DNA from: Clostridia bacterium
GTDB lineage: Bacteria; Bacillota; Clostridia; Oscillospirales; CAG-272
Reading direction: 5' to 3'
DNA: 5,832 nucleotides
Assembly: GCA_017452335.1 (NCBI GenBank)
Contig: JAFTMP010000286.1
Coordinates: forward strand, 1 to 5,832
Position numbers and translations under genes: made by a program. The notes beneath the pieces are model-generated. The model did not search any database and was not told where the DNA came from. It worked only from the letters and a program-made list of their open reading frames with translations. Shown here in pieces: positions 1-3,549 of the stretch (within the stretch, counting starts at the first letter, position 1; the number at the start of each line of letters is the position of its first letter).

Positions 1-49
1 GTTGCTTTGCAACTCCGTAAAAAGGGGTGGAGCCCAAAAACTTTGAATG

Positions 50-69
50 CGGCAAACTGTCGTTTGCCG
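50..69 (-). terminator. Possible terminator hairpin downstream of the acyltransferase gene
   Basis: A perfect 8-bp inverted repeat (CGGCAAAC, 4-nt loop, GTTTGCCG) lies about 33 nt past the stop codon of the minus-strand acyltransferase gene. Read on the minus strand, the stem is followed by CATTCAAAG and then TTTTT, so the U-tract is displaced by about 9 nt. It is therefore an imperfect intrinsic terminator, or simply a 3'-end stabilising hairpin. A second small hairpin (GTTGC-TTT-GCAAC) sits at positions 1-13. No gene is visible in 1-102. Confidence 0.4.
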
Positions 70-102
70 AAACAAGAACATGCAAATGCACCCGCAAAGC
101 CG

Positions 103-1155
103 TCAATCCACCGGGGGCTCTTCCTTATCAAGGCGGTCGACGACTGCGCTGATCTTCCCCCCAAGCGCCCGTGCAGGCTTTTTTAAAAGCTTCCATACCC
201 AAAAAGCGCACCCGTAAAGTCCGATGCTTAAAAGGAGCACCGCCACACACTTTGCCATGGGCGTGGGGAAAGAAAACAGCTCCCCGAGGGTGATGCCCAC
301 AGCCACGTGGAGAATATAGATGTAAAAGGAAAGATTTTTTCCGAAGACCCGATAATATAAATCCCCCCGCACGCCCTTAAGCGAAAGGAAAAAGCGCAGG
401 AGAAAATAGTTTGCAAGCACGGTTGACACATACTGCTCCATCACGATGAGCTTGCTTTCAAGGATCTGCAAGAAAAAGAAAGAAATCCCCAGAGCAAGGA
501 ACAACAGCCGTTTTTGCAGGCTCACTTCCTTTCCCTTGGTCCGCTTTGCCGTCAAATAGCCGATGGCAAAGTTGGGCAGCCCGAAAAAGAGAGCATTGCG
601 GGTATAGCGGATGGGCATGTCGGTATACTGAAAAAGCTTCATGTAGCCCTGGAAAAAGAGGTAAATGGCAATGCCCGCGGGAATGATCCACCAATAGTGG
701 CGCAGTTTTTGGTATTTGGTAAGAGCATAATGGATCAGCGACACCACAAACAGGGCAATGAGAAACCAAAGCTGATAGCCGCTGTAGGTAATGGGGGTGT
801 TGAGGATGAAAAAGTCAAGAAAGAGATCCTCATAAAACAGGGTGGTGAAAAAATAGCCCACGCCGTTTCCCTTGATGTAACACATCACAAAATCATAAAG
901 GATATAGATGCCAAAGCCGATAAGCATATAGCGCAGGTTTCTATAAATAAAAGCTTTTGCCTTTTCAAGACGCTTTTGCTCGTCTTGGTGGTACATAAAA
1001 TACCCGCTGATCATAAAAAAGCCGGGCACCGCCAACCGATACAGCGGGAAATGCCCGTATGCCTCGCCTGCAAAATGAATGCAGATCACCAAAAACGCCA
1101 AAAAGATCTTATAAAGGTCCAGCCAAATATTTCGTCTTGCCAAAGCAGTGCTCAT
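103..1155 (-). CDS. Acyltransferase-3 family integral membrane protein
   Basis: A 350-residue polytopic membrane protein of the acyltransferase-3 family (OafA/WecH/VanT-N type). Members transfer acyl groups such as acetyl or succinyl across or at the membrane to sugars, lipids or cell-wall precursors; the substrate here cannot be told. Family features seen: an N-terminal helix with LDLYK at 12-16 and the likely catalytic His27 in VICIHF; FFMISGYF at 46-53; YQLWFL at 127-132; RNALFFGLP at 186-194; FGKNLSFYIYILH at 271-283. About ten hydrophobic segments span most of the protein. The tail after about residue 324 is charged and probably cytoplasmic. The length is typical for a stand-alone member and there is no extra SGNH domain. 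The start is supported by GGGAGGAG about 6 nt upstream of ATG. It is a single-gene unit, divergent from the peptide array. Confidence 0.9.
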   Translation of the reverse strand: MSTALARRNIWLDLYKIFLAFLVICIHFAGEAYGHFPLYRLAVPGFFMISGYFMYHQDEQKRLEKAKAFIYRNLRYMLIGFGIYILYDFVMCYIKGNGVGYFFTTLFYEDLFLDFFILNTPITYSGYQLWFLIALFVVSLIHYALTKYQKLRHYWWIIPAGIAIYLFFQGYMKLFQYTDMPIRYTRNALFFGLPNFAIGYLTAKRTKGKEVSLQKRLLFLALGISFFFLQILESKLIVMEQYVSTVLANYFLLRFFLSLKGVRGDLYYRVFGKNLSFYIYILHVAVGITLGELFSFPTPMAKCVAVLLLSIGLYGCAFWVWKLLKKPARALGGKISAVVDRLDKEEPPVD

Positions 1156-1208
1156 AAAGCTCCTCCCTTCGTCGTCTGTCTTAAAATCTTAAAAGACACA
1201 AAAAATGA

Positions 1209-1228
1209 GCGTTCTTTTCCAAAAACGC
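1209..1228 (-). other. Weak stem-loop in the acyltransferase 5' leader
   Basis: On the minus strand, GCGTT and AACGC pair around a 10-nt loop, and an almost pure T tract (complement of 1200-1205) follows three bases later. It lies between the inferred start of transcription and the RBS. The arrangement resembles a small attenuator, but a 5-bp stem is weak and this may have no function. Confidence 0.25.
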
Positions 1229-1241
1229 CCACCACCCCTTT

Positions 1242-1270
1242 ATTATAACACAGATCAAATAGAAAATCAA
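1242..1270 (-). promoter_or_regulatory. Sigma-A type promoter for the acyltransferase gene
   Basis: Read on the minus strand: -35 TTGATT (complement of 1265-1270), 17-bp spacer, -10 TATAAT (complement of 1242-1247). The -10 is a perfect consensus, the -35 matches 4 of 6, and the spacing is ideal. Transcription would start near 1235 and give a leader of about 80 nt. The stretch from here to the divergent promoter at 1357 (1271-1356) is very AT-rich with A and T tracts, including a near-palindromic T7A6 block at 1327-1345. I see no gene there. Confidence 0.75.
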
Positions 1271-1356
1271 GATACATTTTGAAAATTTTTCGTCAACTTT
1301 CTTCACAATTTCGTAAAAACTTCTCTAAATTTTTTTAAAAAATTTCAAAAAACCCC

Positions 1357-1385
1357 TTGACAAACCCCTTTTCAAGTGCTATACT
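1357..1385 (+). promoter_or_regulatory. Consensus promoter driving the peptide array
   Basis: TTGACA (1357-1362), a 17-bp spacer, and TATACT (1380-1385). The -35 is perfect and the -10 differs from TATAAT at one base. A-tract-rich DNA just upstream (1337-1352) resembles an UP element. The predicted start of transcription, near 1392, leaves a leader of about 29 nt before the first peptide ORF. I see no comparably good promoter inside the array, so all five units are probably on one transcript. The elements and spacing match the glnN promoter at 3480-3508. Confidence 0.85.
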
Positions 1386-1420
1386 ATAGACACAAAAGAG
1401 AAGGAAAGGCGGTGATGAAT

Positions 1421-1498
1421 ATGAAAAGAGTTGTAAGAACCTCTATCATGCGCCGCGCCTTCCGGCAGAGAAGGAATCCACTAAAGATCTCCTTTTGA
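1421..1498 (+). CDS. Array peptide 1: 25-residue cationic peptide, unknown function
   Basis: A 25-codon ORF starting MKRVVRT and carrying the core MRRAFRQRRNPLKI, with a terminal SF. It holds nine Arg/Lys and no acidic residue, the most basic of the five. The core departs from its siblings (RQRR instead of RNGR). An in-frame ATG at 1415 would add Met-Asn, but it lies one base from the SD. ATG 1421 is preferred because the gap from GGCGGT (1408-1413) is 7 nt, exactly as in unit 2, and the two peptides then align from residue 1. There is no signal peptide or membrane segment. It is the first cistron, about 29 nt from the inferred transcript start. The role is unknown: an RNA-binding, antimicrobial, signalling or leader peptide are all open. 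Confidence 0.6.
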   Translation: MKRVVRTSIMRRAFRQRRNPLKISF

Positions 1499-1499
1499 G

Positions 1500-1589
1500 G
1501 CGCATGAGTAAACCGTAAGCGGCGAAGCAGAAAAGCCAATGTAAAAATGGCAGCTTAAAGGACCGCAAGGAAGGGTTTATTGCATGCGC
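1500..1589 (+). other. Unit 1 long stem-loop after the peptide stop codon
   Basis: The stop of peptide 1 is followed at once by GCGCATG (1500-1506), which pairs with CATGCGC (1583-1589). Nested inside are TAAACC/GGTTTA (1509-1514/1574-1579), GCGG/CCGC (1519-1522/1563-1566), AAGC/GCTT (1525-1528/1553-1556) and GCCA/TGGC (1535-1538/1548-1551). The result is a roughly 90-nt extended hairpin, followed by TTTT at 1590-1593. It is the long version of the shorter GCGC-closed hairpins in units 2-5. It could act as a partial terminator, an RNA stabiliser or a protein-binding site. Confidence 0.65.
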
Positions 1590-1713
1590 TTTTATTATTC
1601 CCCGGGATCAAGCAAGAAGGAAAAAGACCGTCGTGAGATGGCACGCCATAGAAGACCGAACAGCCGCTAAAACGGAAATATCCGATAATAAGAAAGCGGA
1701 AACAGTAAAGTTT

Positions 1714-1738
1714 AAAAGATGTCTTGAAGTGCAGAAGC
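1714..1738 (+). repeat. Partial extra copy of the 3' stem-loop module in unit 1
   Basis: This stretch aligns with the 3' module at 1785-1813. The two share the 12-mer AAGTGCAGAAGC (1727-1738 and 1802-1813), and the left part is diverged. Unit 1 is about 200 nt longer than the others, so this is probably what remains of an additional unit or the product of an uneven recombination. Confidence 0.45.
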
Positions 1739-1784
1739 TCTTGCAATTAAAAATCCCGCCCGGCTTCACGAAGTGTTGATTGAT

Positions 1785-1813
1785 CGAAAAGCACCTTTGG
1801 AAAGTGCAGAAGC
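1785..1813 (+). repeat. 3' stem-loop module, unit 1
   Basis: CGAAAA followed by a hairpin whose arms are GCACCTT and AAAGTGC, with a C-A mismatch, then AGAAGC. Near-identical blocks follow in units 3 and 4, and diverged ones in units 2 and 5. A small hairpin (CTTC-AC-GAAG, 1764-1773) lies just upstream, as other hairpins do before the module in units 3 and 5. Confidence 0.6.
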
Positions 1814-1888
1814 AGGGAGCAGGAATACCGATTTAAAAACTGAATAACAACTGAATATGTCAATTAAAAGGCAATAAACGGCTAAAGA

Positions 1889-1907
1889 GATCCGTAAAAA
1901 ACGGATC
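1889..1907 (+). other. Stem-loop upstream of the unit 2 SD
   Basis: A perfect 7-bp inverted repeat, GATCCGT-AAAAA-ACGGATC, ends 26 nt before the SD of peptide 2. Comparable hairpins of unrelated sequence precede peptides 3, 4 and 5, so a hairpin before each inner cistron appears to be part of the layout, possibly insulating the RBS or marking an RNA processing site. Confidence 0.5.
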
Positions 1908-1946
1908 GCCGATAGAATATATGAACGAAGAAAGGTGGTGGTAAAT

Positions 1947-2021
1947 ATGAAAAGAGTTGTAAAAACCCTTGTCATGCGCCATGCTTTCAGAAACGGAAGG
2001 TCTATCCAAAAGATCAACTAA
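1947..2021 (+). CDS. Array peptide 2: 24-residue cationic peptide, unknown function
   Basis: A 24-codon ORF starting MKRVVKT, with the core MRHAFRNGRSIQKI and a terminal Asn. It carries seven Arg/Lys, one His and no acidic residue. The SD is AAAGGTGGT, with 7 nt between it and ATG. It is closest to peptide 1: their first seven residues differ only by Lys for Arg. Gln and Ile replace the Leu and Pro seen in the core of its siblings. Differences from the other copies include the synonymous GCT and AGA codons in AFR, which favours real coding. Its stop is followed after 4 nt by a terminator-like stem. There is no signal peptide or membrane helix, and the function is not recognised. Confidence 0.65.
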   Translation: MKRVVKTLVMRHAFRNGRSIQKIN

Positions 2022-2025
2022 CAAG

Positions 2026-2070
2026 AGCGCATGATCAACCAAGCTTAAAAGGTTTTGATCGTGCGCTTTT
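2026..2070 (+). terminator. Unit 2 GCGC stem-loop with U-tract (terminator or attenuator)
   Basis: AGCGCATGATCAACC (2026-2040) pairs with GGTTTTGATCGTGCGCT (2051-2067) with few irregularities and one G-U pair. It is followed by TTTTCCTTTT. This is the best terminator-like structure inside the array and sits 4 nt after the stop of peptide 2. If it works, some transcripts would end here and downstream cistrons would be expressed less. It corresponds in position and sequence to the unit 1 stem: both have an AACC/GGTT inner helix and an AGCTTAAA loop segment. Confidence 0.65.
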
Positions 2071-2112
2071 CCTTTTATCACTTGATTCACCCAAAAGCAA
2101 TTGTTTTTAGGT

Positions 2113-2134
2113 AAAATGCCTTAAGAAAGCAGAA
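2113..2134 (+). repeat. 3' stem-loop module, unit 2 (diverged)
   Basis: AAAATGCCTTAAGAAAGCAG lines up with the AAAAGCACCTTAAGAAAGTG type of modules 1 and 3. The left arm is GCCTT instead of GCACCTT and the right arm AAAGC instead of AAAGTGC. Two bases are missing on each side, so a shorter stem is preserved. This is the least certain module copy. Confidence 0.4.
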
Positions 2135-2204
2135 AAAAGTGAGAAAAAGGGTTCATTCATAGAAATTCAAAAGCCTAAAAGGTTTTGTGAATATAAGTTT
2201 TGGC

Positions 2205-2221
2205 GTTGTTTATAAAACAAC
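2205..2221 (+). other. Stem-loop upstream of the unit 3 SD
   Basis: A perfect 7-bp inverted repeat, GTTGTTT-ATA-AAACAAC, ends 6 nt before the SD (GGCGGT, 2228-2233) of peptide 3. It is placed like the hairpins before peptides 2, 4 and 5 but has unrelated sequence. Confidence 0.45.
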
Positions 2222-2237
2222 ATGAAAGGCGGTACAC

Positions 2238-2300
2238 ATGAATATCATTCTCATGAAGCCTGCCTTCCGAAACGGAAGGAATTCACTAAAGATCACCTAA
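2238..2300 (+). CDS. Array peptide 3: 20-residue cationic peptide, unknown function
   Basis: A 20-codon ORF encoding MNIILMKPAFRNGRNSLKIT: four basic residues and no acidic ones. The SD is GAAAGGCGGT with a 4-nt gap to ATG. The N terminus is short and hydrophobic (MNIIL) instead of MKRVV; too short for a membrane helix or signal peptide. Its core LMKPAFRNGR is identical to that of peptide 5, and the DNA is identical over 33 nt, which suggests recent duplication or gene conversion. The coding segment CCTTCCG-AAA-CGGAAGG (2263-2279) is itself a perfect 7-bp hairpin. The ORF ends 4 nt before the GCGC stem-loop. Function is unknown. Confidence 0.65.
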   Translation: MNIILMKPAFRNGRNSLKIT

Positions 2301-2304
2301 AATA

Positions 2305-2337
2305 GCGCGTGATCGCGTTGCAGTCGTGTTCATGCGC
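2305..2337 (+). other. Unit 3 GCGC stem-loop
   Basis: GCGCGTGATCGCG (2305-2317) pairs with CGTGTTCATGCGC (2325-2337): twelve of thirteen positions pair, two of them G-U. No U-tract follows, so it is unlikely to terminate transcription. It has the same position after the stop codon and the same GCGC closing pairs as in the other units. Confidence 0.65.
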
Positions 2338-2413
2338 AGATACTTTCCCGAAGTCAGAGTGAGGAAGAAAAAGGGTCCGTAAATTCGGTCAAAAATGACT
2401 TCCCTTTCATATA

Positions 2414-2465
2414 TTTTCCGTGTAAAGAAACGGAAAAAGAACAGCACCTTAAGAAAGTGTGTTGA
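2414..2465 (+). repeat. 3' stem-loop module, unit 3, with preceding hairpin
   Basis: A hairpin with arms TTTTCCGT and ACGGAAAA (2414-2421/2430-2437) is followed by AGCACCTT-AAG-AAAGTGT (2442-2460). The GTGTAAAGAAA segment at 2421-2431 recurs in unit 4 (2726-2736) inside a different stem. After the module comes GGGAGCAGGAA, also seen after module 1, so conservation extends past the stem itself. Confidence 0.55.
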
Positions 2466-2520
2466 AGGGAGCAGGAAAGAGAAAAAATACGTTTAGTGAA
2501 CGCATCAATCAACAAACACC

Positions 2521-2533
2521 GCGGCAAAGCCGC
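2521..2533 (+). other. Stem-loop upstream of the unit 4 SD
   Basis: GCGGC-AAA-GCCGC, a perfect 5-bp GC-rich hairpin, ends 24 nt before the SD of peptide 4. It has the same relative position as the hairpins before peptides 2, 3 and 5. Confidence 0.4.
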
Positions 2534-2568
2534 ATAAACCCTTTATAAATTTGGAAAGGCGGTAGACC

Positions 2569-2625
2569 ATGAAGATCATGAACACTGCTTTCCGGAACGG
2601 AAGGTCACCACTCAAGATCGCTTGA
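2569..2625 (+). CDS. Array peptide 4: 18-residue cationic peptide, unknown function
   Basis: An 18-codon ORF encoding MKIMNTAFRNGRSPLKIA, the shortest of the five, with four basic and no acidic residues. The SD is GGAAAGGCGGT with a 5-nt gap to ATG. Compared with peptides 3 and 5, the N terminus is two codons shorter, a frame-preserving change. Core codons differ synonymously (GCT, CGG, CTC), while the internal hairpin over the core (2588-2604) is kept, with a G-U pair where the Ala codon changed. The last codons and stop also form CTCAAG-ATCG-CTTGAG (2611-2626). Function is unknown; the conserved core suggests the same activity as its siblings. Confidence 0.65.
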   Translation: MKIMNTAFRNGRSPLKIA

Positions 2626-2629
2626 GTGA

Positions 2630-2660
2630 GCGCATGGGCGCTAAAAACGAGCTCATGCGC
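2630..2660 (+). other. Unit 4 GCGC stem-loop
   Basis: GCGCATGGGCGC (2630-2641) pairs with GAGCTCATGCGC (2649-2660) around a 7-nt loop, with eleven of twelve positions paired including one G-U. The outer GCGCAT/ATGCGC pairs match unit 1, while the inner pairs differ but stay complementary. No U-tract follows. A further nested hairpin lies at 2676-2705 (CAAT/ATTG outside, ATATG/CATAT inside). Confidence 0.65.
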
Positions 2661-2743
2661 GATCAGTTCCCGAAGCAATGATATGGTGAAAGCATATTAA
2701 GATTGTTTCCCGACTACACGCGGCAGTGTAAAGAAATTGCAGG

Positions 2744-2770
2744 CGAAAAGCACCTTAGAAAAGTGCAGTA
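2744..2770 (+). repeat. 3' stem-loop module, unit 4
   Basis: CGAAAA then GCACCTT-AGAA-AAAGTGC and AG, the same arms and C-A mismatch as module 1. The upstream segment GTGTAAAGAAA (2726-2736) is shared with unit 3. The module is the second most conserved part of the unit after the peptide core. Confidence 0.6.
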
Positions 2771-2805
2771 GATCGGAAAAGGAACTTTAATCATTTGCAG
2801 TTAAC

Positions 2806-2817
2806 GGTTTATACCGA
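2806..2817 (+). other. Small stem-loop upstream of the unit 5 SD
   Basis: CGGT-TTAT-ACCG, 4 bp, about 53 nt before the SD of peptide 5. It is the weakest of the pre-SD hairpins and is listed mainly because units 2, 3 and 4 have one in a comparable place. Confidence 0.3.
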
Positions 2818-2880
2818 GAAGTTTACGGGTTTTAAGGATCGGTGAAAGAGGTTCTTAAAACAAAGCGAAAGGCGGTAGAC

Positions 2881-2943
2881 ATGATGATCCTTCTCATGAA
2901 GCCTGCCTTCCGAAACGGAAGGACACCGCTCAAAAATAACTGA
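2881..2943 (+). CDS. Array peptide 5: 20-residue cationic peptide, unknown function
   Basis: A 20-codon ORF encoding MMILLMKPAFRNGRTPLKNN: four basic residues, no acidic ones, and Asn-Asn in place of the Ile-Thr/Ile-Ala ending of its siblings. The SD is GAAAGGCGGT (2867-2876), 4 nt before the first ATG; the second ATG (2884) is a possible alternative. It shares 33 identical bases with unit 3, including the perfect hairpin over the AFRNGR codons (2906-2922). The end of the ORF pairs across the stop (GCTCA...TGAGC). It is the last recognisable peptide before the array terminator. Function is unknown. Confidence 0.65.
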   Translation: MMILLMKPAFRNGRTPLKNN

Positions 2944-2947
2944 GCGG

Positions 2948-2974
2948 GCGCATAACAAATCCTTTGTTGTGCGC
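2948..2974 (+). other. Unit 5 GCGC stem-loop
   Basis: GCGCATAACAAA (2948-2959) pairs along its full 12-bp length with TTTGTTGTGCGC (2963-2974), with one G-U pair and a 3-nt loop. It has the same outer GCGC closing pairs as the other units but wholly different inner pairs, a strong hint that structure and not sequence is maintained. No U-tract follows. Confidence 0.7.
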
Positions 2975-3080
2975 AAATGAGCGTGCCGAACGATCACACC
3001 TCCTATTAAGTATATTGAAAGAGTTTTTCCAAAAATTTCAAGTATTTAAGATCGTGTCCAAAGGACAGCGCGAAGCAGCA

Positions 3081-3123
3081 TTTCACGGGTGAAAGACGAA
3101 AAGCATCTTCCCAGGGTGCAGAA
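3081..3123 (+). repeat. 3' stem-loop module, unit 5 (diverged), with preceding hairpin
   Basis: TTTCAC-GG-GTGAAA (3081-3094) followed by CGAAAA (3097-3102) and the arms GCATC...GGGTGC, then AGAA. The motif CGAAAAGCAYCTT and the following TGCAGAA match modules 1 and 4, and the stem is kept with changed bases. This marks the end of the fifth unit. Confidence 0.5.
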
Positions 3124-3163
3124 ATGCTGAAAGATGATCGGCAAAATGAAGTTGATACACCTC

Positions 3164-3199
3164 TCCGGTGCGGACATCCTCCTTTCTGTCCGCACCGGA
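3164..3199 (+). other. Perfect 13-bp GC-rich stem-loop at the array end
   Basis: TCCGGTGCGGACA (3164-3176) and TGTCCGCACCGGA (3187-3199) are exact complements around a 10-nt pyrimidine-rich loop (TCCTCCTTTC). No U-tract follows directly; the true terminator begins 8 nt later. It could protect the 3' end or, because its loop is CU-rich and complementary to Shine-Dalgarno sequences, bind ribosomes or mRNAs. That last idea is inference. Confidence 0.7.
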
Positions 3200-3206
3200 A
3201 TCCCTC

Positions 3207-3244
3207 CTTGTTTTGAAGCACTTCAAAACAAGAAGGAATTTTTT
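3207..3244 (+). terminator. Strong intrinsic terminator of the peptide array
   Basis: CTTGTTTTGAAG (3207-3218) pairs perfectly with CTTCAAAACAAG (3221-3232); the stem extends outward by about three more pairs after a mismatch, and a TTTTTT run lies at 3239-3244. It ends the transcription unit that starts near 1392 and separates it from glnN. Confidence 0.85.
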
Positions 3245-3322
3245 AGTTTTATTAGTTTGAAAATTCATTGGTAATAAACAGAATTTTTCATTTTTCAAAA
3301 TCCTCCTTTAAGTTTATATTTA

Positions 3323-3353
3323 ACGGGCAAGCATGACGGTGCTTGCCCGTTTT
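3323..3353 (+). terminator. Orphan intrinsic terminator between the array and glnN
   Basis: ACGGGCAAGC (3323-3332) and GCTTGCCCGT (3341-3350) form a perfect 10-bp stem around an 8-nt loop, followed by TTTTC. No gene lies between it and the array terminator 80 nt upstream, so it may be a backup terminator shielding the glnN promoter. The rest of 3245-3479 holds A-tract-rich DNA and no gene I can support. Confidence 0.7.
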
Positions 3354-3450
3354 CTCGCGATCCGCCCAAAACGTACGCACTGAACGCACACGAAAAATCA
3401 AAAATCAAAAAAATTAAGAGAAAAAAAGCAAAAAACAAGATCTTTTTCAA

Positions 3451-3468
3451 AAAAACAGCAATGTTTTT
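3451..3468 (+). promoter_or_regulatory. Dyad upstream of the glnN promoter, possible operator
   Basis: AAAAACA-GCAA-TGTTTTT is a perfect 7-bp dyad, 11 nt upstream of the -35. Its position would suit an activator or the alpha subunit's UP-element contact. It does not match the GlnR/TnrA box (TGTNA-N7-TNACA), so a nitrogen-control role is unproven. Confidence 0.3.
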
Positions 3469-3479
3469 GCAAAAAAGCC

Positions 3480-3508
3480 TTGACAAACAAAGTTCTATAT
3501 ACTATACT
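3480..3508 (+). promoter_or_regulatory. Consensus promoter of glnN
   Basis: TTGACA (3480-3485), 17-bp spacer, TATACT (3503-3508). Transcription should start near 3515, giving a leader of about 135 nt before ATG 3650. Because the promoter lies inside the longest open frame, the upstream in-frame ATG at 3461 cannot be the start. Upstream DNA is rich in A tracts. Confidence 0.85.
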
Positions 3509-3549
3509 CAAGAGGATTTCGACGATTTTTTATCTTTTTTTGCATTTTT

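Larger units (their letters stand above)
1402..3199 (+). repeat. Tandem array of five diverged peptide-plus-stem-loop units
   Basis: Five units start at the SD/ATG pairs near 1408/1421, 1934/1947, 2228/2238, 2558/2569 and 2871/2881, giving spacings of about 526, 291, 331 and 312 nt. Each has the same order: SD AAAGGYGGT; a short ORF for a basic peptide; a GCGC-closed stem-loop right after the stop; a variable linker with further hairpins; a small GCAC...GUGC stem-loop; another linker. The most conserved DNA is the AFRNGR-encoding core; units 3 and 5 share 33 identical bases at 2248-2280 and 2891-2923. The array starts just after a consensus promoter and ends at a strong terminator, so it looks like a complete transcription unit. 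It is not a CRISPR array (units are long, diverged and coding), and no transposase is nearby. I know of no named family for it. Confidence 0.75.

Noticed and set aside
514..1248. Long plus-strand open frame of 244 codons opposite the acyltransferase
   Set aside because: It is antisense to a clear acyltransferase-3 protein. Its translation is low in hydrophobic order, resembles no family, and it has no SD or promoter.
1921..1944. Seven-codon ORF with tandem Trp codons (MNEERWW) overlapping the unit 2 SD
   Set aside because: It resembles a leader peptide, but it has no SD of its own and no counterpart in other units. The TGG codons are simply the GGTGGTGG of the SD region.
1421..2943. Classical type I toxins (membrane-spanning small peptides)
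   Set aside because: The peptides have at most five hydrophobic residues in a row and are strongly basic. None could span a membrane, and no antisense promoter facing them was evident.
2957..2965. Nine-base complementarity (AAATCCTTT) between the unit 5 hairpin apex and the glnN RBS at 3637-3645
   Set aside because: It is short and AT-rich, and any SD finds such matches easily by chance in 2 kb. No other unit has it. It is worth recalling only if a small RNA from unit 5 is detected.
1402..3130. CRISPR array
   Set aside because: Repeated parts are diverged and hundreds of bases apart, spacers are of unequal length, and no cas genes are visible.
3333..3383. 16-codon basic ORF (MTVLARFLAIRPKRTH)
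   Set aside because: It is acid-free like the array peptides, but it starts in the loop of a terminator hairpin, has no SD and lacks the AFR core.
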